A DNA stretch of 64,000 bases from an uncultured beta proteobacterium (GTDB lineage Bacteria; Pseudomonadota; Gammaproteobacteria; Burkholderiales; Burkholderiaceae_C). Each line of letters opens with the position of its first letter. Position 1 is the stretch's first letter. The DNA lies in contig CAILZB010000041.1 in NCBI GenBank assembly GCA_903838565.1, positions 1-64,000 of the forward strand. Reading direction: 5' to 3'. Made by a program: the position numbers and the translations under genes. Below, piece by piece: positions 27,247 to 36,525 of this stretch. A model generated the notes under the pieces. That model was not told where the DNA came from, searched no databases, and worked only from the letters and a program-made list of their open reading frames with translations.

Positions 27247-29199
27247 TCAATTCGGGGGGTTGTATTTCTTCAGGAACGTCTCGATCGCGCCGTAGACGCG
27301 GTAGCGCGTTTCTTCATTTGATATGCCATGCTCTTCCTTCTCCAACTCCATGTATTCAAACACCTTGCCGCTCTTCTTCAGGCCATCGCGCATGTCTTCG
27401 CCATGCACCAGCGGTACGCGGTGGTCCTTTTCGCCGTAAGCCATGAACACAGGGGCCTTGATTTTGTCGGCGTGGCGTGCAGGCGATGTGGCGTTGAACT
27501 GATCCTTCAACTTGCCCGGGTCACCTAGCGTCTTGTCCTTGCTGTACGTGGCCGCCTTGTCACCCCAACTGTCGGAAGACGAGATGTAGAACAGATTGGT
27601 CACGCCGAACAGGTTCACACCACAGCGGTACTGGTCCGGATCCTTGACCAGCCCCATCATCACCGCGTAGCCGCCATAGCTCGCCCCCATGATGCAGATC
27701 CGCTTTGGATCGACCACGCCCTGCTTCACCAGACTGTTCACGCCGTCGGTGATGTCGTCCTGCATGGACAGGCCCCACTGCGCGAACGATTTCTTGAAAT
27801 GTGCATCCCCGAAACCGGTAGATCCGCGGAACTGGGGCTGCAACACGACGTAACCCATGCCTGCCAAGAACTGCACTTCCGGCGTAAAGCCAAAACCATC
27901 GCGCGCCCAAGGGCCGCCGTGAGGCAACACGACCATAGGCAACGCCTTGGCTTCACGACCCAGGGGCAGGGTCAGGTAGGAAAGAATGGGCAGACCATCG
28001 CGCGCCACGTAGTCGTACGGCAACTGCGCCGACATCTTCTTGGGGTCGATCCACGGGCGTGTCGTGAACAGGTTCTGCAGTTTCTTCTTGTCCGGGTAGT
28101 AAAGTGAGTACGATCCCGGATGGGTGGACGAGTACGAAGAAATCAGCATTGGCGCCAGTGCATTGCTGGGATGAATAACGTTCACCATGCCGGGGAAGGC
28201 CTTGTCGATCCCCAATTGCAGGCTTGCCATGCTCTTGTCGAACCAAAGGGTTTTCGGCGGCTCGGTCGCCATGCGCACGCCCAACAGTTTGCGGGTGTCG
28301 GGAGCAAACACCAGACCGCCATCCACGTCCACCATCTTGTCGGAAGCCAGCAATTCACCGGGCTTGTTGTTGACGAAATCGTACTTGAAAATGCCCCAGC
28401 GCCCCTCTTCCATGGGAACCGACACAATCATCGTGGTGTCATCCGAATCAAACGCCAGAACCTGAAATTTTGGTTCGAAAGTGGAATGCTCGGACAGCTT
28501 GCGAAACGGCTGACCCGCTTGATCGCGGTACCAGACGACCATCTGGCTGCGCTCGGTGTTGGTCGTGTTGACCACCCGCAAGACATTGTTCTTGTCCAGC
28601 ACAAAGCTGCGCGCCACGCCTTTCACGTCAAACTCGATTTCCCGGCGTTTGCCGGTCAGGCTGTCGACGCGGTAGGTCTGTGCGTCGCCGTTGGGAAAAT
28701 AGCCCACGGCGATGATGGCATTGGGATCGTCGTTGACCGAGCGCGCCAGCATGTTCATGTAGCGCGGCTCAGACGTCCAGGTGCCCTGGTCCATGCCTCT
28801 CAGGTGCTCCCATGACAGCATCAGGGTCGCCGACTTCGTGCCATCGCGGTTGATGGCATACAGGCCGGACGACGACGACCTTTGCTCGCCGTCGCGGTCG
28901 ACGATATTGAAAACGAGGCGCTCGTCATTGATCCACTGGATGCCATTCACATCCATGGTTTCGTAGCCCGCCGCGTTCTTGGCCGTTCCGGTCTCGATTT
29001 CAACCACAGCCAGTTGCATCCGCCCGTTGATGTTGGCCGTGGTGGCCAGGTACTTGCCGTTGGGCGAGAGCGTGGCGGACGCGAACTTTGCGTTTCGGAA
29101 TAGGTTTTCGACGCTCGACTCGGCATGCGCGGCGCTGATCGCAAGGCACAGCAAGACAGAAGTCGTGAATAGGCGCATGAGGTAAACGGGGTGGGTCAT
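27247..29199 (-). CDS. S9 family prolyl oligopeptidase-like peptidase
   Basis: A 650-residue exported serine peptidase. The start at 29199 gives a signal peptide (about 1-25, ending AAHA) and has AGAGGA upstream; 13 codons further up are in frame but unlikely. An N-terminal beta-propeller (to about 390) precedes an alpha/beta-hydrolase domain with Ser507 (GASYGGYA), Asp592 (YGEKDHRVP) and His624 (EEHGIS). Such enzymes are dipeptidyl or acylaminoacyl peptidases in the periplasm. Its place between a MATE gene and pulA in a glucan operon is odd; it may release peptides from glycan-bound protein, which is speculation. Confidence 0.9.
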   Translation of the reverse strand: MTHPVYLMRLFTTSVLLCLAISAAHAESSVENLFRNAKFASATLSPNGKYLATTANINGRMQLAVVEIETGTAKNAAGYETMDVNGIQWINDERLVFNIVDRDGEQRSSSSGLYAINRDGTKSATLMLSWEHLRGMDQGTWTSEPRYMNMLARSVNDDPNAIIAVGYFPNGDAQTYRVDSLTGKRREIEFDVKGVARSFVLDKNNVLRVVNTTNTERSQMVVWYRDQAGQPFRKLSEHSTFEPKFQVLAFDSDDTTMIVSVPMEEGRWGIFKYDFVNNKPGELLASDKMVDVDGGLVFAPDTRKLLGVRMATEPPKTLWFDKSMASLQLGIDKAFPGMVNVIHPSNALAPMLISSYSSTHPGSYSLYYPDKKKLQNLFTTRPWIDPKKMSAQLPYDYVARDGLPILSYLTLPLGREAKALPMVVLPHGGPWARDGFGFTPEVQFLAGMGYVVLQPQFRGSTGFGDAHFKKSFAQWGLSMQDDITDGVNSLVKQGVVDPKRICIMGASYGGYAVMMGLVKDPDQYRCGVNLFGVTNLFYISSSDSWGDKAATYSKDKTLGDPGKLKDQFNATSPARHADKIKAPVFMAYGEKDHRVPLVHGEDMRDGLKKSGKVFEYMELEKEEHGISNEETRYRVYGAIETFLKKYNPPN

Positions 29200-29278
29200 G
29201 AAAAATGTTCCTCTGATGAATTTAATAATATCCGCCAAATGCTCGAATTATGCCGCCGAAAATGGGAAGGTTTCCACT

Positions 29279-30631
29279 TCACTGTACGCGCCGGCGTGAC
29301 GCCTTGGCCGCCGGCAGCCAGCCGTGATAAAACCAGCGCGCCGCCATCGCCAAACCGCGCAGCCATTCATCGGCCGCGTAGGCGATCCAGACGCCCACCA
29401 GGCCCAGGTGGAAATGCACGCCCAGCAGCCAGGAGCCGCCAGCCATGACAAACAGCATGGAGGCCGCGCCCGCCAGCACCGGAAAGCGTGCGTCACCCGC
29501 GGCGCGCAGCGCATTGATGATGACCACGTTGCAGGTGCGACCTGGCTCCAGCAGCACGGTGATCCACAGCAGCGTGGTCGCAGTGGCAATGATCTGGGAG
29601 TCTTGCGTGAACAGGTGCAGCGTCCAGTGCGCCGTGCTCGCCACCAGCAGCGACACCACCAGGGAGCCCATCAGACCAAGCAGGAGGCTTTTACGCAGCA
29701 GCCGGTGTGCCTGACGCAGATGCCCGGCGCCCACCAGATGCCCGATCAGCACTTCACTCGCGAGGCCTATGGACAGGCTGAACAGCACCACGATGTGCAT
29801 CAACTGGAAAGCGTAGCTTTGCGTCGCCAGCGCCTCGGCGCCCAGACCCGCGACCACGCTCACCGACACCAGCATGGCGACCCGGTAGGCGACGTTTTCC
29901 GCGGCGCCAGGCAACCCGATATGCAACACCGGACCCAGGCGCTTCCAGTGCAGGATCCACCAGTCGCGCGCCCGCGGCACCAGATTCAGGCGCCAGCGCC
30001 ACAGCCACAGGTGCAATCCCAGGCCGAAGGCGCGGCTCAGGCCCATGGCCAGCGCAAAACCCACCAGGCCAAAGGCGGGAACAGGTCCCAGGCCGCGCAT
30101 CAGCGGAAAGCACAGCAGCAGATGCAGGCTGTGCATGCTCAGGATGTTGAGCATCACGTCGCGGGTGCGCAAATGCGCCCGCATGACCGAAGCCATACTG
30201 GCGTTGTAGGCGTCCAGCATCAGCGCCAGCGCCAGTGTCTGCAGATAGGGCTGGGCCAGCGTCAGCACCTCGCTCGGTGCGTTCACCCAAAGCAGCAGCC
30301 GGCCCGCGCTGGTGAAGACCACCGCAGCCACAGCCAATCCCAACCAGGTGCTTGCACCCAGGGCGGCACGCGCCGTTGCATCGGCGCCGGCGCGATTGCC
30401 CGCGCCCAGGTTTTGCGTGACGACCACGCTCACCCCCATGCTGACAATCCGAAACAGAAGGAAGAACGCCACCTGCACCTGATTGGACAGCGCAAAGGCC
30501 GCGGCCGAGGTGTCGGAAATCCCGGCTGCCAGCCACAGCCCCATCAGGCCCACGCCAAAACCCAGCAACAGCTCGGCCAGCATCGGCCAGGCGATCGATA
30601 CCAGGCGCGGACGCGCGACAGCGTGCGTCAT
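29279..30631 (-). CDS. MATE family efflux transporter
   Basis: A 450-residue inner-membrane antiporter of the MATE family (DinF/NorM type) with about 12 membrane segments in two similar halves. The first half opens LVSIAWPMLAELLLGF and carries QVQVAFFLLFRIVSMGVSVVVTQNLGAG; the second carries HIGLPGAAENVAYRVAMLVS and IGLASEVLIGHLVGAG. MATE proteins expel cationic drugs or small metabolites using sodium or protons. The start at 30631 matches the family N-terminus. It follows malQ by 13 bases in the glycogen operon, an unexpected place for a drug exporter; sugar export or co-transcription by chance are both possible. Confidence 0.9.
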   Translation of the reverse strand: MTHAVARPRLVSIAWPMLAELLLGFGVGLMGLWLAAGISDTSAAAFALSNQVQVAFFLLFRIVSMGVSVVVTQNLGAGNRAGADATARAALGASTWLGLAVAAVVFTSAGRLLLWVNAPSEVLTLAQPYLQTLALALMLDAYNASMASVMRAHLRTRDVMLNILSMHSLHLLLCFPLMRGLGPVPAFGLVGFALAMGLSRAFGLGLHLWLWRWRLNLVPRARDWWILHWKRLGPVLHIGLPGAAENVAYRVAMLVSVSVVAGLGAEALATQSYAFQLMHIVVLFSLSIGLASEVLIGHLVGAGHLRQAHRLLRKSLLLGLMGSLVVSLLVASTAHWTLHLFTQDSQIIATATTLLWITVLLEPGRTCNVVIINALRAAGDARFPVLAGAASMLFVMAGGSWLLGVHFHLGLVGVWIAYAADEWLRGLAMAARWFYHGWLPAAKASRRRVQ

Positions 30632-30644
30632 GTTCCGCTGGGCG

Positions 30645-32174
30645 TCATGCTTCGCCGGCCTGATCCAGGTGCAGCAGTTCGATCGGGCCGCGTCCGCTGC
30701 CCGCAGTGATGAGTCCGAGCACGCGCCCGGGTTCGTTGCCCACCATGCTCCATTCAAAGCGCCAGGCCCAGTTGCCTTCGGTCGACCCCGGCAGATTCAT
30801 GCGGTGGCTGCCGTCCAGACCCAACACGTCCTGCATCGGGAAAACGGCCATGTTGGCGACCGAGTTGCTGGCCGCACGGATCATGGCCCAGTGAATGTTG
30901 TGTTCGCCGGCCGCCAGATAGCTGCCGGCGTAGGCGCGCTCGCGTGCCGGCGCGTTTTGCCACCAACCACGCGCGGTTTCATTGTCGTGGGTGCCGCTGT
31001 AGACGACGTAGTGGCGGCCGTAGTTGTGCGGCAGGAACTCATGCGTGCCGTCGGCGCCAAACGCGAACTGCAGGATCTTCATTCCGGGAAAGCCGCAGCT
31101 GTCGCGCAATTCGATCACGTCGGGCGTGATCAACCCAAGGTCTTCGGCGACGATCGGCAGCTTGCCCAGCGCGCTTTCAATCGCGGCAAACAGCGCCTTG
31201 CCCGGTGCGGGCACCCAACGCCCCTCCATGGCCGTGGGGCAGTCGGATGGAATCTCGTAGTAGCTGGCAAAGCCGCGAAAGTGGTCGATGCGAAACAGGG
31301 TCGCTTGCTCCAGTGCGCGCCGCACACGCGAAGTCCACCAGGAAAAGCCCTCTGCCGCCATCTTGTCCCAGCGGTACAGCGGATTGCCCCAGCGCTGCCC
31401 CGTTGGCGCGAAGCCGTCGGGCGGCACGCCCGCCACCACCGTGGGCTGAAAGTCCTGGTCCAGAAAATACAGGTCAGGACGCGCCCAGCAGTCCGCGCTG
31501 TGGTGCGCAATGAAGATCGGCAAGTCGCCCATGAGCGAGATGCCGCGCGCATTCGCATAGGACTTGAGGGACGCCGCCTGGGTGTCGAAACACCATTGCA
31601 CGAACTGCCAAAAGGCGATTTCCTGCGCGTGCTCGGTCACGGCCACTTTCAAGGCAGCGGCATCGCGTCGGCGCAGCGGCGGCGACCACTCCCACCAGGG
31701 CTTGCCGGCGTGCGCGGTCTCCAGCGCCATGAACAGCGCATAGTCTGTGAGCCAGTACGCCTGCTTTTCACACCACGCGGCAAACTCGGCACGCTGCACC
31801 GAGGTGGCGCGCTCGAAGAAGCCGCTCGCCGCGGCGCGCAACTGGGTCAATCGCCAAGGAACGACACGCCCATAGTCCACGCGCCGGGCATCGAAACCGC
31901 CATCGGGCAGCGCCGGTGCCGTGAGCCAGCCGCTTTGCACCAGCGGCTCCAGCGCCACCATCATCGGGCTTCCGGCAAAGGCCGAAACGCTCTGGTAGGG
32001 CGAGTCGCAAGGGCCGATCGGCGTGGTCGGCAGCAACTGCCAGACGCTCTGCCCGGCCGAGACCAGCCAGTTCACGAAGTGGTAGGCGCCGGGGCCGAAA
32101 TCGCCGATGCCGTGCGGGCCGGGCAGCGAAGTGATGTGCAGCAGCACGCCGCAGGAACGTTGTTCGAGGTTCAT
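30645..32174 (-). CDS. malQ: 4-alpha-glucanotransferase (amylomaltase)
   Basis: A 509-residue GH77 enzyme that transfers maltosyl or longer units between alpha-1,4-glucans and releases glucose. Landmarks are GVLLHITSLPGPHGIGDFG, QLLPTTPIGPCDSPYQS, GDLPIFIAHHSAD, RIDHFRGF (nucleophile Asp), IVAEDLG (acid/base Glu) and YSGTHDNETARGWW. An ATG at 32174 is chosen; a TTG at 32189 sits 3 bases after the glgX stop and could start 5 residues earlier by coupling. It works with GlgP and glucokinase in maltodextrin breakdown. Confidence 0.95.
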   Translation of the reverse strand: MNLEQRSCGVLLHITSLPGPHGIGDFGPGAYHFVNWLVSAGQSVWQLLPTTPIGPCDSPYQSVSAFAGSPMMVALEPLVQSGWLTAPALPDGGFDARRVDYGRVVPWRLTQLRAAASGFFERATSVQRAEFAAWCEKQAYWLTDYALFMALETAHAGKPWWEWSPPLRRRDAAALKVAVTEHAQEIAFWQFVQWCFDTQAASLKSYANARGISLMGDLPIFIAHHSADCWARPDLYFLDQDFQPTVVAGVPPDGFAPTGQRWGNPLYRWDKMAAEGFSWWTSRVRRALEQATLFRIDHFRGFASYYEIPSDCPTAMEGRWVPAPGKALFAAIESALGKLPIVAEDLGLITPDVIELRDSCGFPGMKILQFAFGADGTHEFLPHNYGRHYVVYSGTHDNETARGWWQNAPARERAYAGSYLAAGEHNIHWAMIRAASNSVANMAVFPMQDVLGLDGSHRMNLPGSTEGNWAWRFEWSMVGNEPGRVLGLITAGSGRGPIELLHLDQAGEA

Positions 32175-32193
32175 GGTGATGGAGGGCAAAGGT

Positions 32194-34302
32194 TCAATAG
32201 GAAATGCGGCGCAGCACCAGCAGGCTGTGCGCCGGCAGGCTCAGGCCCTTGAGGCAGTCGGCGCTGGGCGCGAGCGCGCCACTGCTGTCCAGTGCCAGGC
32301 ACCAGTCGCCCGCGGGAAGGGAGAATGGTCGGGTCTGCGTGTCGGGGTTGAACGCCAGCAGCAGGCACGAGGGCGCAGCCCCGGGCGCGGCTTCGATCTG
32401 GCAGGCAAAGGCGTGGTCGTCATAGTCGTGCCATTCGGGTGAGGTCATCTCCGCGCCGCCGGGCGTGAGCCACATCAGTCGCGGCGCCGGGTGCTGGTGC
32501 GGGTCGGGCAGGAACCACTCGGCGTGACGCAGCAGCGGTTCGCTGCGGCGCAGCGCCGTGACCTCGGCGACGAAATTCTTCAAATGGACGTCGGCGCTTG
32601 ACCAGTCGAGCCAGCTCGTGGCACTGTCCTGGCAATAGGCGTTGTTGTTGCCCTGTTGCGTCTTGCCGATCTCGTCGCCGGCGCACAGCATGGGCGTGCC
32701 CTGGGACAGCAGCACGGTGGCCAGCATGGCGCGGCGCACGCGCTCGCGCAGCGCAAGGATCCGGGCGTCGTCGGTCGCACCTTCCACGCCGTGGTTGGCA
32801 CAGAGTTCGCCGTCGCGCCCGTCGGCGTTGTTCTCGCCGTTGGCCAGGTTGTGGCGCGTGCTGTAACTCACGACGTCAGCGAGCGTGAAGCCATCGTGCA
32901 CCGTGACGAAATTCACCGACGACGTGGGACGGCGCTGGCTGTGGTGAAACAGGTCATTGGAGGCCGTCAGGCGCCGCGCCAATTCGCCGCGCGTGGTGCC
33001 GCGCTGCAGCCAAAAGCCGCGCACGGCGTCGCGGTACTTGTCATTCCACTCCAGGAAACGTCCAGGAAACTTCCCCACCTGGTAGCCCAGCGGGCCCGCG
33101 TCCCAGGGCTCGGCGATGAGCTGCACCTGCGACAGGACCGGATCCTGCTGCAGCGCTACAAAGAATGCCGCGTTCGACGCAAAACCATGCGCACTGCGAC
33201 CCAGCACCGGCGCCAGGTCGAAGCGGAATCCGTCCACCCCCAGCTCCTGCACCCAGTAGCGCAGCGAATCCAGCACAAACTGCGTCACCTGCGGGTGCGC
33301 CACGTTCAAGGTGTTGCCGCAACCGGTGAGATTCTCGTAGCGGCTCTTGTCGCTGGGAACGAGGTGATACCAGCTGGCATTGTCCAGGCCGCGAAAACTC
33401 AGCGTGGGCCCGTTCTCGTTGCCCTCGGGCGTGTGGTTGTAGACCACGTCCAGCACCACTTCCAGGCCTTCGGCGTGCAGTGCGCGCACCATCGCACGAA
33501 ACTCCTGCGTCACGGCCGCCGGGTCGCCGGGCTGCATTGCCAGCCTTGGATTCGGACAGAAGAACCCGAGCGTGTTGTAGCCCCAGTAGTTGCTGGCGCC
33601 ACGCGCTGCAAGCGCCGGCTCGTCGATGCCGTACTGCACCGGCAGCAAGGACAGCGTGGTCACGCCCAGAGACTTGAAGTGCGCAATCGACGCCGGGTGT
33701 GCCAGCCCGGCATAGGTGCCGCGCAGGGCGTGGGGAATGTCCGGGTGCGTCATGGAAAAGCCCTTGACGTGGACCTCGTACAGCACCCGCTGCGCCACCG
33801 CATGAGCGGGTCGGCGCCAGGGTTCCTGGCGGGATTCAGCCGCCACCCGCGCCTTGAGCGCGTGCTGCGCGTTGTCGCGGCAGTCGAATGAATTCGCTGC
33901 GTCGGTGTGGCCCAAGCAGTAGCCGTGCTGCTCCGGCAGCCAGCTGAAATGGCCGACGATCTCGCGGGCGTAGGGGTCGAGCAGCAATTTGTACGGATTG
34001 AAGCGGTGGCCGCACTGCGGCTCGTAGGGGCCATGGGCGCGCAAGCCGTAAACCAAACCTGGCTTTGCACCCGGCAGGAATCCGTGGAAGATGCCCTCGT
34101 GCGGACCGAACAGGCCCAGGCGCTGCAACTCACGGGTGCCGCTGGCGTCGAAAAGGCACAGCTCGATGGCCGTGGCATGGCGGGAAAACACGGCGAAATT
34201 CACGCCCTCGCCCGCGGTGTGGGCACCCATCGGATAGGGCAAGCCCTCGATCAGGGGCCGGGTTGTGTCGTGCTGCAAGTTCAGGGGAGCAAGAGAATGC
34301 AT
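32194..34302 (-). CDS. glgX: Glycogen debranching enzyme GlgX
   Basis: A 702-residue GH13 isoamylase-type enzyme that hydrolyses the short alpha-1,6 stubs left on glycogen after phosphorolysis. It has an N-terminal CBM48-like domain (PYPMGAHTAGEGVNFAVFSRHA), then SNYWGYNTLGFF, DVVYNHTPEGNENGP, GVDGFRFDLA (nucleophile Asp), IAEPWDAGP (acid/base Glu) and VTVHDGFTL (third carboxylate). CAGDEIGKTQQGNNNAYCQD is typical of GlgX. It lies between glgB (29 bases) and malQ (about 20 bases). Confidence 0.95.
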   Translation of the reverse strand: MHSLAPLNLQHDTTRPLIEGLPYPMGAHTAGEGVNFAVFSRHATAIELCLFDASGTRELQRLGLFGPHEGIFHGFLPGAKPGLVYGLRAHGPYEPQCGHRFNPYKLLLDPYAREIVGHFSWLPEQHGYCLGHTDAANSFDCRDNAQHALKARVAAESRQEPWRRPAHAVAQRVLYEVHVKGFSMTHPDIPHALRGTYAGLAHPASIAHFKSLGVTTLSLLPVQYGIDEPALAARGASNYWGYNTLGFFCPNPRLAMQPGDPAAVTQEFRAMVRALHAEGLEVVLDVVYNHTPEGNENGPTLSFRGLDNASWYHLVPSDKSRYENLTGCGNTLNVAHPQVTQFVLDSLRYWVQELGVDGFRFDLAPVLGRSAHGFASNAAFFVALQQDPVLSQVQLIAEPWDAGPLGYQVGKFPGRFLEWNDKYRDAVRGFWLQRGTTRGELARRLTASNDLFHHSQRRPTSSVNFVTVHDGFTLADVVSYSTRHNLANGENNADGRDGELCANHGVEGATDDARILALRERVRRAMLATVLLSQGTPMLCAGDEIGKTQQGNNNAYCQDSATSWLDWSSADVHLKNFVAEVTALRRSEPLLRHAEWFLPDPHQHPAPRLMWLTPGGAEMTSPEWHDYDDHAFACQIEAAPGAAPSCLLLAFNPDTQTRPFSLPAGDWCLALDSSGALAPSADCLKGLSLPAHSLLVLRRISY

Positions 34303-34331
34303 AGGTCTTCAATGAGCGGCGCAGGTCAGTA

Positions 34332-36509
34332 TCAGACCGGCACCAGAAACAGGGTCGCCAGCGGTGGCAGGTTCAACTGCACCGATTGTCCGCGCCCGTG
34401 CGCAGCGCTCGCCTGCACCGGCAGCGGAGCGGCGGCGTTGCCCAGGTTCGCGCCGCCATAGTGCTGGGAGTCGGTATTGAGAACTTCCTTCCAGGCGCCA
34501 AAGCCATCGGGCACGCCCAGCCGATAGCCGTTGCGTACCACGGGGGTGAAATTGCACAGCACCAGCATCACCCGGCCCTGAGCATCGCGGCGCATCCAGG
34601 CGAAGACCGATTGATCTGCGTCGTCGGCCACCAGCCATTCGAAGCCATGGGGTTCGCAGTCGAGTTGGTGCAAGGGGCTGTGCGAGCGGTAGAGCTGGTT
34701 CAGGTCCTGGACCAGGCGCTGCATGCCGGCGTGGCGCCCATCCTCCAGCAGATGCCAGGGCAGCTCGGCGTCGTGGTTCCACTCGCTCTCCTGCGCAAAC
34801 TCCTGGCCCATGAACAGCAGCTTCTTGCCCGGATGCCCCCACATGAAGCCGTAGTAGGCGCGCAGATTGGCAAAGCGCTGCCACTCGTCGCCCGGCATCT
34901 TGCGCAGCAGCGATCCCTTGCCGTGTACCACTTCGTCGTGCGACAGCGGCAGCACGAAGTTTTCGCTGAACGCGTACACCATGCCGAAGCTCATCTTGTT
35001 GTGGTGCCATCTCCTGTGCACCGCATCCTCGTGCATGTAGGCCAGCGTGTCGTTCATCCAGCCCATGTTCCACTTGTAGTGGAAACCCAGACCGCCGCTG
35101 CTGGTGGGGGCCGACACCCCGGGAAAGGCCGTGGACTCCTCGGCCAGCGTGATGCTGCCTGGTGCATGCGTGCCCAGCAGCTCGTTCACATGGCGCAGCA
35201 GCGAGATCGCTTCCAGGTTTTCGCGCCCGCCGTGTACGTTGGGAATCCATTCGCCCGCCTTGCGCGAATAGTCGCGGTGCAGCATCGAGGCCACGGCGTC
35301 CACGCGCAGGCCGTCCACGCCGTAGCGCTCCATCCAGTAGAGCGCGTTGCCCGCCAGAAAGTTGCGCACCTCGGAGCGGCCAAAGTTGTAGATCAGCGTG
35401 TCCCAGTCGCGGTGCACGCCTTCGCGCGCATCGGCGTACTCGTACAGTGCCGTGCCGTCAAACTGCGCCAGGCCGAAAGCGTCGTGCGGGAAGTGCGCCG
35501 GCACCCAGTCCAGCAGCACGCCGATGCCGCGCGCATGGCAGGCCTGCACCAGCCGCTCCAGTCCTTCGGGTTCGCCAAAGCGCGCGCTGGGCGCGTACAA
35601 GCCCAGCGTCTGGTAGCCCCAGGAACCGTCGAACGGGTGCTCGCTGATGGGCAGCAGCTCGACGTGCGTGAAGCCCATGCTGGCGACGTAGTCGGGGAGA
35701 ATCTCTGCCAGTTCGTCCCAGCTGGCAAAGCGCCCGCCTTGGCCGTGGCGCCAGGAACCGAGGTGCACTTCGTAGATGCTCAGTGGCGCATGGCGCTCAT
35801 TGGCCGCGCCGCGCCCTTCTGGAAGCGTGCGTGCCGCCGGCAAGGCCGCCACGCGGCTGGCGGTGTCGGGTCGCAGTTGCGAAGCGCGCGCATAGGGGTC
35901 GGCCTTGAGCGGCAACACGGTGCCGTCGGGCCCCACCAGTTCGAACTTGTAGAGGTCGCCCACCACCACGTGCGGCACGAAGATTTCCCACACGCCCGCG
36001 TCGTGGCGCAGCCGCATCGGATGCCTGCGCCCATCCCAGACGTTGAACTCGCCCACCACGCTCACGCGCCTGGCGTTCGGTGCCCACACCGCAAAGCGGA
36101 CACCCGCCACGCCGCGCTGCTCCAGCGCATGGGCGCCGAGCACGGTGTAGGGACGCAGATGGTTGCCCTCGCGCAGTGCCTGCAGCTCGGTGTCATTCAA
36201 CTGCGGGCCAAAGCTGTAGGCGTCGGCATAGCTGCCGACCTCGGCGTCGTGCCAGACCACATTCAGCCGGTACTCAAAGCGCTTGCGGCGGCGCGGAATC
36301 CTGGCTTCAAACAGACCGTCGGGATGGCGCATGCCCAACGCGACGACTTCCTTGCCGCTCGTGGCGTCGATCACCGCCACGGTTCGCGCGCCCGGCAACA
36401 GCGCGCGCAGCCAGAGCCGTCCGTCCGCTGCCTCGTGCAGGCCCAGAACGGCAAAGGGGTCGGAGTGGCGCGCGTCAACCAGCGCCTGCACGTCTGCGTC
36501 TTGCATCAT
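34332..36509 (-). CDS. glgB: 1,4-alpha-glucan branching enzyme
   Basis: A 725-residue GH13 branching enzyme that makes alpha-1,6 branches in glycogen. Two N-terminal CBM48-type domains (DPFAVLGLHEAADG, then YTVLGAHALE and VRFAVWAPNARRVSVVGEFN) precede the barrel, with FTHVELLPISEHPFDGSWGYQ, GVDGLRVDAVASML (nucleophile Asp404), LAEESTAFPG (acid/base Glu) and LPLSHDEVVHGKGSLL. The start is the first of two adjacent ATGs, with AAAGGA upstream overlapping the end of glgP. It is the only biosynthetic-looking enzyme in an otherwise degradative operon; no glgA or glgC is in the window. Confidence 0.95.
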   Translation of the reverse strand: MMQDADVQALVDARHSDPFAVLGLHEAADGRLWLRALLPGARTVAVIDATSGKEVVALGMRHPDGLFEARIPRRRKRFEYRLNVVWHDAEVGSYADAYSFGPQLNDTELQALREGNHLRPYTVLGAHALEQRGVAGVRFAVWAPNARRVSVVGEFNVWDGRRHPMRLRHDAGVWEIFVPHVVVGDLYKFELVGPDGTVLPLKADPYARASQLRPDTASRVAALPAARTLPEGRGAANERHAPLSIYEVHLGSWRHGQGGRFASWDELAEILPDYVASMGFTHVELLPISEHPFDGSWGYQTLGLYAPSARFGEPEGLERLVQACHARGIGVLLDWVPAHFPHDAFGLAQFDGTALYEYADAREGVHRDWDTLIYNFGRSEVRNFLAGNALYWMERYGVDGLRVDAVASMLHRDYSRKAGEWIPNVHGGRENLEAISLLRHVNELLGTHAPGSITLAEESTAFPGVSAPTSSGGLGFHYKWNMGWMNDTLAYMHEDAVHRRWHHNKMSFGMVYAFSENFVLPLSHDEVVHGKGSLLRKMPGDEWQRFANLRAYYGFMWGHPGKKLLFMGQEFAQESEWNHDAELPWHLLEDGRHAGMQRLVQDLNQLYRSHSPLHQLDCEPHGFEWLVADDADQSVFAWMRRDAQGRVMLVLCNFTPVVRNGYRLGVPDGFGAWKEVLNTDSQHYGGANLGNAAAPLPVQASAAHGRGQSVQLNLPPLATLFLVPV

Positions 36510-36525
36510 CCGGGGCTGCTTTCCT

